NCBI GenBank assembly: GCA_021201825.1
Contig: JAJQED010000008.1
Location: forward strand, 187,511-251,171
DNA from: Alistipes sp.
GTDB taxonomy: Bacteria; Bacteroidota; Bacteroidia; Bacteroidales; Rikenellaceae
Reading direction: 5' to 3'
DNA: 63,661 bases
Shown: piece after piece, positions 27,240 through 35,876 of the stretch
Position numbering within the stretch: position 1 is the stretch's first letter
Layout: each line of letters opens with the position of its first letter
Program-made: the position numbers and the translations under genes
The notes under the pieces: model-generated
Databases searched by the model: none
What the model saw: the letters and a program-made list of their open reading frames with translations, nothing else
Told to the model about the DNA's origin: nothing

Positions 27240-27247
27240 TATCTTTG
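27240..27247 (+). promoter_or_regulatory. Promoter -7 box of folD
   Basis: TATCTTTG matches TAnnTTTG just after the preceding terminator and 34 bases before the folD ATG at 27282. It rules out the in-frame start at 27204. Confidence 0.65.
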
Positions 27248-27281
27248 TCATCCGAACAACGACAGGATAAAATCAGGCGAT

Positions 27282-28160
27282 ATGGTAGTAATTGACGGTA
27301 AGCAGGTCGCGGCACAGATGCGGCAGGAAATAGCGGGCGAAGTAGCCGCAATGGTATCCCAGGGCAAACGCCCGCCTCACCTGGTTGCCATACTGGTCGG
27401 CACCGACGGCGCCAGCCAAACCTACGTGGGCCACAAAGAGAAATGCTGCAACGAAGTAGGCTTCCGTTCCACGGTCCTGCGCCTGCCCGAAGAGACCACT
27501 GAGGCCCAGCTGCTGGAGCGCATCGCCGCCCTCAATGCGGACACGGACGTGGACGGCTTCATTGTCCAGCTCCCCCTCCCACGCCATATCTCCGAACAAA
27601 AGGTCATCGAAGCCATCGACCCCCGCAAAGACGTTGACGGCTTCCACCCGGTAAACACCGGCCGCATGATATCGGGCCTGCCCTCGTACCTGCCCGCTAC
27701 GCCCGACGGCATCCTCTCCCTGTTGAAATACTACGGGATCGAAACCGCCGGAAAAACCTGTGTGGTCATAGGCCGCAGTAATATAGTAGGCCGCCCCATG
27801 GCCAACCTGCTCTCCCAAAAAGGCTGGGACTGCACGGTCACCATCTGCCACTCCCGCACGGCGGACCTGCCGCAGGTGGTCGCATCGGCCGACATAGTTA
27901 TCGCCGCCCTCGGGCAACCGGAATTCGTCACGGGGGACATGATCAAACCCGGAGCCGTGGTTATCGACGTCGGGATCACCCGGGTCCCCAGCACCCGGAC
28001 CAAGTCGGGCTACAAACTCCTCGGAGACGTTAAATACGACGAAGTTGCCCCCAAATGCTCCTACATAACTCCCGTCCCGGGAGGCGTCGGACCCATGACG
28101 ATAATATCCCTGATGAAAAATACCCTCAAAGCCGCCCAAAAACAGATCTACGGTAATTGA
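27282..28160 (+). CDS. folD: Methylene-THF dehydrogenase/methenyl-THF cyclohydrolase
   Basis: The bifunctional folate enzyme that interconverts 5,10-methylene-, 5,10-methenyl- and 10-formyl-THF with NAD(P). It has 292 residues. The catalytic Lys is in [11 protein letters not shown], in the place of the usual YVxxKxK motif. The substrate loop [13 protein letters not shown] and [11 protein letters not shown], the cofactor site [17 protein letters not shown] and the C-terminal [12 protein letters not shown] are all intact. The ATG at 27282 ([10 protein letters not shown]) lies downstream of the promoter. Confidence 0.96.
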   Translation: MVVIDGKQVAAQMRQEIAGEVAAMVSQGKRPPHLVAILVGTDGASQTYVGHKEKCCNEVGFRSTVLRLPEETTEAQLLERIAALNADTDVDGFIVQLPLPRHISEQKVIEAIDPRKDVDGFHPVNTGRMISGLPSYLPATPDGILSLLKYYGIETAGKTCVVIGRSNIVGRPMANLLSQKGWDCTVTICHSRTADLPQVVASADIVIAALGQPEFVTGDMIKPGAVVIDVGITRVPSTRTKSGYKLLGDVKYDEVAPKCSYITPVPGGVGPMTIISLMKNTLKAAQKQIYGN

Positions 28161-28270
28161 TTTTTATTTCTTCCCTTTTGTAACTGACGACAAGCCGAGG
28201 GGCGCCTGGGTTTACCCGGACGGCCGAGGTGCGGAGGAAGGAAAGAATTGAAAAAAGGGCAAACGATCAG

Positions 28271-28678
28271 TTACGGGAGTTGGTTAAATGATACGGCGAT
28301 CTGGTCGGCTATCGTATCCAGGCCGGATTGTATTTTGTTTCCCAGCATCATTTTCATCATCATGTTCAGGTTTACATGCAGAACCAGCCGCAGGCGCGTA
28401 TCCGTGGGATCGATTTCTTTTAGCTGGATCCAGAACACGAAGTCGAACGGCGTGCCGTCTTCACCGACAATCTTTATCATGGAGAATTCTTCCCGTTCGG
28501 CAATGGCGAGTTTGACGTTGAAGCCCTTGACCGTGAATGAGCAGGAGTCGGAAGTCGCTTCCCAGTTGTCCACCTTGTCCCGAAGCAGGGGGGTAAAGTT
28601 GGTGAAATCCGAAAGGGTGTTGTAGATCATCCATGCGGATTTGTTGACTTGTACTTGTTTGCTGGTATATTTTTCCAT
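28271..28678 (-). CDS. START-like (SRPBCC) domain protein
   Basis: A small 135-residue cytoplasmic protein with the helix-grip fold pattern of the SRPBCC/polyketide-cyclase superfamily: YNTLSDFTNFTPLLRDKVD near the N-terminus, a beta-rich middle (FSMIKIVGEDGTPFDFVFWI), and a long C-terminal helix (NKIQSGLDTIADQIAVSF). Such single-domain versions are widespread in Bacteroidetes and no ligand is known. It follows pyrE by 20 bases on the same strand and is probably co-transcribed. Confidence 0.8.
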   Translation of the reverse strand: MEKYTSKQVQVNKSAWMIYNTLSDFTNFTPLLRDKVDNWEATSDSCSFTVKGFNVKLAIAEREEFSMIKIVGEDGTPFDFVFWIQLKEIDPTDTRLRLVLHVNLNMMMKMMLGNKIQSGLDTIADQIAVSFNQLP

Positions 28679-28698
28679 GCGAAAGGGGTATATAAGTA

Positions 28699-29340
28699 TT
28701 ATTTTTTCATCCAGCCGGATGGGTCGGCGCGCCAGTCCCGCAGGGTGTCCAGCTGGTGCGGGGTGACGTATCCCTCTTCGGCCGCTATGGCGATCATCGT
28801 TTCGTAATCGCTCAGGGTGTCCAACACGACCCCGGCCGAAGAGAACCTTTCACGGGCCACGTCGAAGCCGTATGTAAAAATGGCGGCCATTCCCAGCACC
28901 TGGCAGCCGGCGTCCCTGAGGGCTTCCACCGCACTGAGCGAACTGCCGCCGGTGGATACAAGGTCCTCAATTACGACAACTTTCGCGCCGGGTTCGAAAA
29001 CACCCTCGACCTGGTTTGCCAGCCCGTGCGCTTTGGGTGCCGAGCGGACGTATATGAACGGTTTGCCGAGAGCTTCCGCGGCCAGTACCCCGTGGGCTAT
29101 GGCACCGGTGGCCACCCCGGCGATAACGTCTGCGTCGGGATACTTTTCTTCGATCAGCGATGCGAACGAACGGGCGATAAGCCCGCGCACTTCGGGGAAC
29201 GAGAGTGTGGCGCGGTTGTCGCAGTAGATGGGCGAGTACCAGCCCGAGGCCCATGTGAAATAATTTGCAGGGCTAAGTTTAATTGCCTTAATTTGCAGCA
29301 ATGCGCGTGCGATGTCACGGGCTACGCTTTTATGGTCCAT
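28699..29340 (-). CDS. pyrE: Orotate phosphoribosyltransferase
   Basis: Adds orotate to PRPP to make OMP in de novo pyrimidine synthesis. The protein has 213 residues. The N-terminal segment AIKLSPANYFTWASGWYSPI and the PRPP-binding loop VVVIEDLVSTGGSSLSAVEAL are typical, as is YVRSAPKAHG (flexible loop). The start lies only 8 bases from the start of the divergent NUDIX gene, so each gene's promoter must lie within the other's coding sequence or be shared. Confidence 0.95.
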   Translation of the reverse strand: MDHKSVARDIARALLQIKAIKLSPANYFTWASGWYSPIYCDNRATLSFPEVRGLIARSFASLIEEKYPDADVIAGVATGAIAHGVLAAEALGKPFIYVRSAPKAHGLANQVEGVFEPGAKVVVIEDLVSTGGSSLSAVEALRDAGCQVLGMAAIFTYGFDVARERFSSAGVVLDTLSDYETMIAIAAEEGYVTPHQLDTLRDWRADPSGWMKK

Positions 29341-29348
29341 ATACGGTT

Positions 29349-29945
29349 ATGATAAAGATTTTTTACGGCGATCGCGTATTATTGTTCACCGGCTGCGGGG
29401 TTGTGCTGCCCGACGGCTTTAGGGCCGTTCCCGCCGGGGGAAGTTTCGCAAAGATGATCGAAAATCTCGAGAAATACAAACTGGTTGCCGTAGTGTCACC
29501 GGACCCGGAGGGGGCCGCCGCAGGGTTTACGGCAGGCTTCCGGGCCGTGGATGCGGCCGGCGGGGTCGCCGGCAACGGGCGGGGCGGTCTGCTGATGATA
29601 ATGCGTAACGGCCGGTGGGACCTGCCCAAGGGCCACCGGGAGCCGGGCGAGACTTTCGCGGAGTGCGCCCTGCGCGAGGTGGCGGAAGAAACTGGCGCCC
29701 GGTGCATATTGGAGGAGGATCAGCCGATAGTCACTACCCGCCATTTCTACCGGCTGAACGGGGAGTGGGAAATGAAACGGACCGAGTGGTACCGGATGCG
29801 GTCGGAAGACGGGGAGCTGATCCCACAAACGGCCGAGGGAATAACGGGCGCCGTATGGGTGCCCCGCGGAGAGGTGCCGGAGAAAGCCGGTACGTGCTTT
29901 CCGTCCATCCGGGAAGTGCTCTGCGTAGCGGGATGGCTCGGGTGA
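29349..29945 (+). CDS. NUDIX hydrolase
   Basis: A 198-residue protein. The N-terminal 75 residues are an extra domain of unknown role. The NUDIX box is complete: GHREPGETFAECALREVAEE followed by TGA, preceded by GRWDLPKG. The substrate is a nucleoside diphosphate derivative, not identified. The ATG at 29349 is chosen over the one at 29301, which overlaps pyrE. Bacteroidetes homologues often sit next to pyrE, as here. Confidence 0.9.
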   Translation: MIKIFYGDRVLLFTGCGVVLPDGFRAVPAGGSFAKMIENLEKYKLVAVVSPDPEGAAAGFTAGFRAVDAAGGVAGNGRGGLLMIMRNGRWDLPKGHREPGETFAECALREVAEETGARCILEEDQPIVTTRHFYRLNGEWEMKRTEWYRMRSEDGELIPQTAEGITGAVWVPRGEVPEKAGTCFPSIREVLCVAGWLG

Positions 29946-29970
29946 AACGGGGCGGTTCGGTAAATTGTAT

Positions 29971-29978
29971 TATTTTTG
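29971..29978 (+). promoter_or_regulatory. Promoter -7 box of the S9 peptidase gene
   Basis: TATTTTTG matches TAnnTTTG, 31 bases before the ATG at 30010. Confidence 0.6.
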
Positions 29979-30009
29979 ACTTGAATAACACAGCCTATAC
30001 TTATCTGGA

Positions 30010-32112
30010 ATGAAACGAATTTTTTCGGCCGCGGCTGCGGCCATGCTAATGGCGGGCACGGTGTCCGCGAACGATCCGGCAATGGATAATAAAGCGATAC
30101 GACAGGACGGTACGGGGATGGTCACACAAGGAGTGCTGACCCCGGAGCTGATGTGGCAGATGGGCCGCATCGGGGGGTTCGACCTCTCGCCGGACGGCAA
30201 GACGGTGGTCTACGGCGTGACCACTTACGATATGGAAGCCAATTCCGGGAGCAGCTCGCTGTACCTGGTGGATTTCGGTTACAGCGAACCGGTACGCATT
30301 ACCGACCAGGGGCATAACGATTCCTCGCCGGTATGGAGCGCGGACGGCCGTAAAATATATTTTATGAGCGACCGGGGCGGTTCCGACCAGGCATGGCAAT
30401 ACGATATGCAGACGGGCACTACCTCACAGATCTCCGACGTAGAGGGCGGAATTGAAGCTTTCGGCATTTCGCCGGACGGCAGCCGTGCTTTTTATACAAA
30501 AAAGGTTAAGGTCTGCAAGGTGGAGTCTTCGGAGGTCTATCCCGACATGGACAAATCCAAGGCGTTGATATACGACGATCTAATGGTCCGCCACTGGAAC
30601 TACTGGGACCGGGGGGAATATTCCCATATTTTCATTGCTCCGCTGGCGGACGGGAAGTTCGGCGACGGGCTGGACATTATGCCCGGCGAGCCGTGGGACG
30701 CCCCGCTGGCCCCCTACTTCGACGCGGCCGAGATCGCATGGAACAATGCCGGCACCCAGTTGGCTTACACCTGTAAAAAACAGACCGGCACGGACTACGC
30801 CGTCAGCACCGATTCGGATATTTATCTCTATGACATCGCCACCGGCACGACGGTCAACCTTACCGCCGGGATGGTCGGTTATGACAAATACCCGGTCTTC
30901 TCGCCGGACGACAGCAAGCTTGCCTTTATAAGCATGGAGCGCCCCGGCAACGAGTCGGACAAGGAGAGGCTATTCGTAACCGACCTTGCCACCGGTGAAA
31001 TGGTAAACCTCACCCGGGACTTCGACTACAATGCGGCGAACGCCGTCTGGGAAAACGATGAGAGCCTGGTATTTATCGCCCCCATAACGGCCACACACCA
31101 GATTTGCCGCGCCCGGTTGGACGGCACGGTAGAAGTAATTACGGAGGGGCTGCACGATATAAACCATATCGCCGTTGCCGGAGGGCGGGCCGTGGGAGCG
31201 GTCACCCGGATAGACATGGCCACAGAACTGTGGGGTTTCCGCCTCGAGAACGGTTCGAACTGGTACATCACCGAAACCAATAAGGATATTTACGACCGGA
31301 TCAAACTCGGGGAAGTACGTGAACGCTGGGTCGAGACTACGGACGGCAAACAAATGCTCGTTTGGGTCATCCTGCCCCCGGATTTCGACGAGACCCGGAA
31401 ATACCCGGCCCTTTTATACTGCCAGGGCGGCCCGCAAAGCGTGGTCAGCCAATCCTGGAGCTACCGCTGGAACTTCCAATTGATGGCCGCCCAGGGATAT
31501 GTGGTCGTTGCGCCCAACCGCCGCGGCCTCCCCTCGTTCGGTCAGGACTGGCTCGACCAGATCTCGGGCGACTACAGCGGCCAGAATATCCGTGACTACC
31601 TGAGTGCCATCGACGACGTGGCCCGTGAACCCTGGGTGGACGAAACCCGCCTGGGCTGTGTCGGCGCCAGCTACGGCGGCTACTCGGCATTCTACCTCGC
31701 CGGCAACGACGGCGGCCGCTTCAAAGCGTTCATAGCCCACTGCGGCATCTTCAACTTCGAGAGCATGTACGGCGAAACGGAAGAGCTGTTCTTTGTGAAC
31801 AACGACTACGGCGGCCCCTACTGGAGCGACGACCCCATTGCCCGCCGCTCATACGCCAACTCACCCCACAAATTCGTAACCGAATGGCACGCCCCCATGC
31901 TGATAATAACCGGCCTGAACGACTTCCGTATCCCCTACACCCAAAGCCTGCAGGCATTCACCGCCGCCCGCCTGCTCGGGATCCCCGCCCGCCTGCTCGC
32001 ATTCGAAAACGAAGCGCACCAAGTATTCAAGCCTCAGAACTCGATGGTCTGGAACTTCGAATTCTTCGCCTGGCTCGACCAATACGTCAAAAACCCTACA
32101 CATGAACAATGA
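30010..32112 (+). CDS. Secreted S9 family peptidase (DPP/acylaminoacyl-peptidase type)
   Basis: A 700-residue exopeptidase with a signal peptide (MKRIFSAAAAAMLMAGTVSA). Residues about 40-430 form a beta-propeller with WD40-like blades (GFDLSPDGKTVVYG, SSPVWSADGRKIYFMSD, YPVFSPDDSKLAF). The C-terminal alpha/beta-hydrolase domain has the nucleophile motif GASYGGYSAFY, the Asp in GLNDFRIPYTQ and the His in ENEAHQVFKP. This places it in the prolyl oligopeptidase family, acting in the periplasm or outside the cell. Confidence 0.94.
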   Translation: MKRIFSAAAAAMLMAGTVSANDPAMDNKAIRQDGTGMVTQGVLTPELMWQMGRIGGFDLSPDGKTVVYGVTTYDMEANSGSSSLYLVDFGYSEPVRITDQGHNDSSPVWSADGRKIYFMSDRGGSDQAWQYDMQTGTTSQISDVEGGIEAFGISPDGSRAFYTKKVKVCKVESSEVYPDMDKSKALIYDDLMVRHWNYWDRGEYSHIFIAPLADGKFGDGLDIMPGEPWDAPLAPYFDAAEIAWNNAGTQLAYTCKKQTGTDYAVSTDSDIYLYDIATGTTVNLTAGMVGYDKYPVFSPDDSKLAFISMERPGNESDKERLFVTDLATGEMVNLTRDFDYNAANAVWENDESLVFIAPITATHQICRARLDGTVEVITEGLHDINHIAVAGGRAVGAVTRIDMATELWGFRLENGSNWYITETNKDIYDRIKLGEVRERWVETTDGKQMLVWVILPPDFDETRKYPALLYCQGGPQSVVSQSWSYRWNFQLMAAQGYVVVAPNRRGLPSFGQDWLDQISGDYSGQNIRDYLSAIDDVAREPWVDETRLGCVGASYGGYSAFYLAGNDGGRFKAFIAHCGIFNFESMYGETEELFFVNNDYGGPYWSDDPIARRSYANSPHKFVTEWHAPMLIITGLNDFRIPYTQSLQAFTAARLLGIPARLLAFENEAHQVFKPQNSMVWNFEFFAWLDQYVKNPTHEQ

Positions 32113-32134
32113 ATTTAATTAAAACATATATTTT

Positions 32135-32316
32135 GTTCTCTTTTGCAAAAGAGAACCAGAAAACTCTATTGGAAACTTCGTTTCCTGCTACTGTCAGTTA
32201 CTAAATAGGGAGAGGCAAGCCAACGGCTTTTTGCCTCTCCCTATTTAGTAACTGAGAAAATCATGAGATACGTAGTATCTCCAAAAGTTCTTTGGTTCTT
32301 TCTTACAAGAAAGAAC
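32135..32316. repeat. Palindrome-bounded hairpin element, short copy
   Basis: The element is bounded on the left by the palindrome GTTCTC TTTTGCAAAA GAGAAC (32135-32156) and on the right by GTTCTTTCTT/AAGAAAGAAC around AC (32295-32316). Its core is a 60-nt hairpin (32195-32254) with 24-bp arms beginning CAGTTACTAAATAGGG and an inner AAGCC/GGCTT pairing. The flanks (CTGCTACTGT, GAAAATCATGAGATAC, CCAAAAGTTCTTTGG) recur in reverse orientation at 61092-61419. It lies between the S9 peptidase gene and lgt and could also stop transcription. Confidence 0.8.
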
Positions 32317-32349
32317 GAAGAAATATTGTTCCGATAAATTTATCGTCTT

Positions 32350-33195
32350 GTGTGGGTTTTAGGGTATTTGGTTTGGGATGTTGATCCGGTGATGGTTCGG
32401 GTTTTGGGCAGGGAGATTTATTGGTACGGGTTTGCGTGGTTTCTGGCGATGTGTGTCGGGACGTGGATCATGTACCGGGTTTGCCGGCGGGAGGGGTACG
32501 GGGAGTGGAGGTTTTTCGGGATCTTTTTGGCCGGGTATTTCGGGCCGGTGATCGGGGGGCGGTTGGGCCATTGCTTTTTTTACGGGTGGGCGCATTATAC
32601 GGCCAATCCCGTCGAGATACTCCACTTCCATGAGGGCGGTATGGCCAGCCACGGGGCGGCTTTGGGCTTATTGGCCGCTTTGGGCATATTTTCGTGGGCG
32701 GCAAGGGTGCCGTACGTTTGGTCGCTGGACAGGATCATGTTGCCGGTCAGTTTCGGCGGGGCGCTGGTAAGGGTCGGGAACCTGATGAATTCCGAGATCT
32801 ACGGGGCGCCGACCGGCTTGCCGTGGGGTTTCGAATTCGTGAGGGATCCGCAGTGGTGGTGGCCGGTGGCCGAGGGCGGGTCGGGCGCCTTGCCGGCGCA
32901 TCCGACGCAGATCTACGAGGCGCTCTGTTATCTTGCGGTATTCCTTGTGCTTATGTGGCTTTACTACCGGCGGGATGCGGGCCGCAGGTGGCCGGGATTG
33001 ATGCTGGGCGCGGGGTTGGTCGGGATATTCCTGTCGCGTTTTATGATCGAATTTATCAAGAACCCGCAGGAGGCGTTCGAGCGCGGGATGACGCTCAATA
33101 TGGGCCAATGGCTGAGCGTTCCCTTTATTGTTGCGGGGGTTGCATTGGTGTGGTATTCGCTACGTCACCGGAGGGACAAACGGGCCGCATGTTAA
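32350..33195 (+). CDS. lgt: Prolipoprotein diacylglyceryl transferase, copy 1
   Basis: Transfers diacylglycerol from phosphatidylglycerol to the lipobox cysteine of prolipoproteins in the inner membrane. It has 281 residues and a GTG start (VWVLGYLVWDVDPVMV), chosen because WDVDP matches the family N-terminus. Essential residues are present: His in GMASHGAALG, Arg and Asn in LVRVGNLMNSEIYG, and Arg and Glu in SRFMIEFIKNPQ. About seven membrane segments. Codon use is noticeably rich in G-ending codons (ggg, cgg, ttg) compared with neighbours. A second full lgt follows 81 bases later. Confidence 0.93.
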   Translation: MWVLGYLVWDVDPVMVRVLGREIYWYGFAWFLAMCVGTWIMYRVCRREGYGEWRFFGIFLAGYFGPVIGGRLGHCFFYGWAHYTANPVEILHFHEGGMASHGAALGLLAALGIFSWAARVPYVWSLDRIMLPVSFGGALVRVGNLMNSEIYGAPTGLPWGFEFVRDPQWWWPVAEGGSGALPAHPTQIYEALCYLAVFLVLMWLYYRRDAGRRWPGLMLGAGLVGIFLSRFMIEFIKNPQEAFERGMTLNMGQWLSVPFIVAGVALVWYSLRHRRDKRAAC

Positions 33196-33276
33196 ATTTC
33201 GGGGCAGTTTTTGGATTTTTCCAGGCAATAATAATTAAATTGCACTTTATTCTGCGGTGGCATTAACAGGAAAATT

Positions 33277-34188
33277 ATGGGTTTTCTCTCTATAGTATGG
33301 GATTTCAATCCCACTTTGTTCTCGATAGGTTCGGTGGAGATAAGGTACTACAGCGTTACGTGGATGCTGACGTTCCTTATCGGCATGTGGATGTTCGAGA
33401 AATTCGTGCGCCAGGACGGCTATCCGGACAAGGTGTTCAATTCCGTCTTCTGGTTCGGCTTCCTCTCCACTATCATCGGGGCGCGGTTGGGCCATTGCCT
33501 GTTCTACGAACCGGAGTACTACCTGTCGGACCCGATAAAGATCTTCTATATCCGCCAGGGGGGCCTGGCGAGCCACGGGGCGGCCGTTGGGCTGCTGCTC
33601 GGGCTATGGATGTTTTCACGCAAAAACAAGATACCGTATATATGGTCCCTGGACAGGATCATGCTCCCGGTAACCGTGGGGGGCGGGTTGGTCCGGTTGG
33701 GCAACCTTATGAACTCGGAGATATACGGGTCGCCGACGAGCCTGCCGTGGGGCTTCGAATTTATCCGGGACCCGCGCTGGTGGCAGCCGGTGGCCGAAGG
33801 TGGTTCGGGCGCTTTGCCGGTGCATCCAACGCAGATTTACGAGGCCATTTGTTATTTTATTACGTTCGGCATCCTGGTATGGCTGTTCTACAAAAGGGAT
33901 GCGGGGCACAAGCGCCCGGGGTTGGTATTCGGTGTGGGGCTTATCGGGGTGTTCCTTTCGAGGTTCTTTATCGAATTCATCAAAAACCCGCAGGAGGCAT
34001 TCGAGGCCGATATGTCCCTGCTGATGGGCCAGTGGCTTAGTATCCCGTTCATCGTTGCAGGGATTTGGCTTACGGTGCGGGCGCTCAGGCGGCCCGAGGC
34101 GGTGGATTTCCCGCAGCCGGTGAACGGGCGGCCCGCGCGCAAAATTAAAGACGACGGCAAATCGAACATAAAACCCCTTAATAAATAA
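33277..34188 (+). CDS. lgt: Prolipoprotein diacylglyceryl transferase, copy 2
   Basis: A 303-residue paralogue of the preceding gene with all the same catalytic blocks: IRQGGLASHGAAVG, LVRLGNLMNSEIYGSP, LPVHPTQIYEA and SRFFIEFIKNPQEAFE. It carries a 30-residue basic C-terminal tail after the last membrane helix that copy 1 lacks. Codon use resembles the surrounding genes. Both copies look functional. They may differ in lipid or substrate preference, but nothing in the sequence proves this. Confidence 0.93.
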   Translation: MGFLSIVWDFNPTLFSIGSVEIRYYSVTWMLTFLIGMWMFEKFVRQDGYPDKVFNSVFWFGFLSTIIGARLGHCLFYEPEYYLSDPIKIFYIRQGGLASHGAAVGLLLGLWMFSRKNKIPYIWSLDRIMLPVTVGGGLVRLGNLMNSEIYGSPTSLPWGFEFIRDPRWWQPVAEGGSGALPVHPTQIYEAICYFITFGILVWLFYKRDAGHKRPGLVFGVGLIGVFLSRFFIEFIKNPQEAFEADMSLLMGQWLSIPFIVAGIWLTVRALRRPEAVDFPQPVNGRPARKIKDDGKSNIKPLNK

Positions 34189-34207
34189 GCACTTAAACCC
34201 GACCGCT

Positions 34208-35125
34208 ATGGATGAGATAGGAAAAATAGTCTTTAATTCGCTCGCTTCGAAATCTCCGGTATGGCTTCCCTGCGTAGGCACGTTCGGCACGGAATATATT
34301 CCCGCCAAGGATAACGGCGACGGCACCATCACCCCGCCGCACAACCAGGTGCGGTTCTGCGAGGGCCGGCAGGAGGGTGCCGCTTCGGTGATCGACCTTA
34401 TGCCCGGGGTCATGGACGGCGAGTCGGCACAGGCACGGTACGACGTTTGGCTGGTCAAAGCTGCCGAGCGGGGTCCGGTCGTGATCGACGGTATCGGTGT
34501 TGTGAACAACGGTTACTTCACCCCGTACGAATCGCTCGTCAAGGCCCTCAATCCGGCCCCTGCGCCATCGAAACGGATACGGGCAAAGAAAAAATCGCTC
34601 ACTCCGGCCGAAAAGGGGTGGCTCGTATTTATCGCGGTGTGCGTCCTCGTCCTTGCGGGCGGATGGACATGGTGGCACTATTATAAGGCGGGGCCGACGG
34701 GTCACAACCGGTGGAACACTAAGAATGCGGCCGTTACGGACGATATGGACCGGGTTCCGGAATATACGGGGGCCGTCGATGACCCGGACGATATGCCGGC
34801 CATCGAGGTGACCGAAGAGGATATCGTGGTTGCGGAAGAGGCCTCACCGGCTCCGGTAAACACTGCAGTGTCCAATTCTCCGGGGTCGAAACCGGGGTTC
34901 TACGTAGTGGGGAATGTTTTCAGCGTACCCGGCAACGCAGACGAATATATCGAGAAGATGAAAAAGAAATATCCCGACCTCGACTACCAGAAACACGCTT
35001 ATAAAGGCGGCCGTACGATGGTTTCGCTGTTCGGGTCCACGGACTGGAACGAGGCCAACCGCCAGAGGCGCAGGATAGAGGACCTTATCTACCAGTACGA
35101 CCTCTGGGTCTACGAAGTGAAATAA
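34208..35125 (+). CDS. HU (CCDC81-like)-TM-SPOR protein
   Basis: A 305-residue bitopic membrane protein. Residues about 1-120 match the HU-CCDC81-like DNA-binding-fold module of Bacteroidetes (SKSPVWLPCVGTFG ... NNGYFTPYESLVKAL). Then come a basic stretch (KRIRAKKKS), one transmembrane helix (WLVFIAVCVLVLAGGW), an acidic linker and a C-terminal SPOR domain (GFYVVGNVFSVPGNADEYIE). SPOR domains bind denuded peptidoglycan at the division site, so a cell-division or envelope role is likely. Confidence 0.85.
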   Translation: MDEIGKIVFNSLASKSPVWLPCVGTFGTEYIPAKDNGDGTITPPHNQVRFCEGRQEGAASVIDLMPGVMDGESAQARYDVWLVKAAERGPVVIDGIGVVNNGYFTPYESLVKALNPAPAPSKRIRAKKKSLTPAEKGWLVFIAVCVLVLAGGWTWWHYYKAGPTGHNRWNTKNAAVTDDMDRVPEYTGAVDDPDDMPAIEVTEEDIVVAEEASPAPVNTAVSNSPGSKPGFYVVGNVFSVPGNADEYIEKMKKKYPDLDYQKHAYKGGRTMVSLFGSTDWNEANRQRRRIEDLIYQYDLWVYEVK

Positions 35126-35149
35126 ACCCTGTTTACAACGCATCTTTAT

Positions 35150-35178
35150 AAAGCCCTCCGTCCCGGAGGGCTTTTTTT
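35150..35178 (+). terminator. Rho-independent terminator after the HU-SPOR gene
   Basis: Arms AAGCCCTCCG and CGGAGGGCTT with a TCC loop, followed by a run of seven T. Confidence 0.9.
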
Positions 35179-35776
35179 ATGTAGCCGGGTTTTTCACTTT
35201 GCACCCCCGGCTTTACCTTCCGGCGGCTTTCTATAACAGGTCCGGTTTGGTTTCGGTCCGCTTCGCCCGGGGACCTACCCCGAAGGCTTCAGCCCGGGAA
35301 GCCCATAGAAACCCGGGATTGCCAGGTGCCATGACAGACCCGGGATTCCGGGTGCTATACCGATTGTCCACCTCGAGGTTTCGGAGGGCTTTTCATAATA
35401 GGGCCGGCCGTACCGTTCGGGTCCTTTTAATGATCTTCGCCAAAGGCATGGCGCTCCCGGCTCTTTATCCTGAATTCCGCAGCCGCTAAAGGGCTGGTCC
35501 ATTGACCGCGCTCATGCCGCTTTAGTCTCACCTGTCGAGGCCTTTAGTCCGTGGAAATATCCATGTCCCGACCAAAAGTTCCCGGACCTTTTGCTCGCCC
35601 GATCTCTCCTTATGCTTTCCCCCGGCACCGCAAGATTATCCGTCCTTTTATTACGGTCCTGTTGAAACAGTCCGAAAAAAACATTAAAAAATATCCCGGT
35701 CCCAGATGGCCAGACCCCGTCCTGACTCCTCCCGGAGCCGCTTTTCGTGTGAAAATCAAAAATATTTGCATAATTT
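35179..35776. other. Non-coding stretch of about 600 bases
   Basis: No convincing gene is seen. Several open frames up to 96 codons exist but have odd composition and no recognisable motif. Two imperfect direct repeats of ACCCGGGATT...GGTGC type occur near 35310-35365. It may hold decayed coding sequence or a long regulatory region for the PspC operon. Confidence 0.4.
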
Positions 35777-35801
35777 TAGTAGTATGTATTGCATAGTATT
35801 A
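35777..35801. promoter_or_regulatory. Candidate PadR operator
   Basis: The AT-rich stretch has an inverted repeat TATG-TATTG-CATA inside TAGTAGTATG...CATAGTATTA. It overlaps the expected -33 region of the PspC/PadR operon promoter. PadR repressors bind ATGT/ACAT-like inverted repeats, and the operon encodes a PadR protein, so autoregulation is likely but inferred. Confidence 0.5.
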
Positions 35802-35812
35802 AAATAATTTCA

Positions 35813-35820
35813 TATATTTG
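35813..35820 (+). promoter_or_regulatory. Promoter -7 box of the PspC/PadR operon
   Basis: TATATTTG matches TAnnTTTG. A TTG near 35789-35791 lies about 21 bases upstream as a possible -33 element. Confidence 0.65.
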
Positions 35821-35876
35821 TAATACCAAAAGAATTCTTTCAGGAAACAGGTAATAATAATTAATAGGAAAGGGAG

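Noticed and set aside
28161-28270. Possible third copy of the hairpin module (GACGACAAGCC...GGAGGAAGG) after folD
   Set aside because: Only a loose resemblance in layout; the conserved outer words of the module are missing and the stem is weak.
35551-35796. 81-codon frame upstream of the PspC operon
   Set aside because: Pro/Arg-rich peptide from non-coding DNA; it runs into the promoter and operator and shows no motif.
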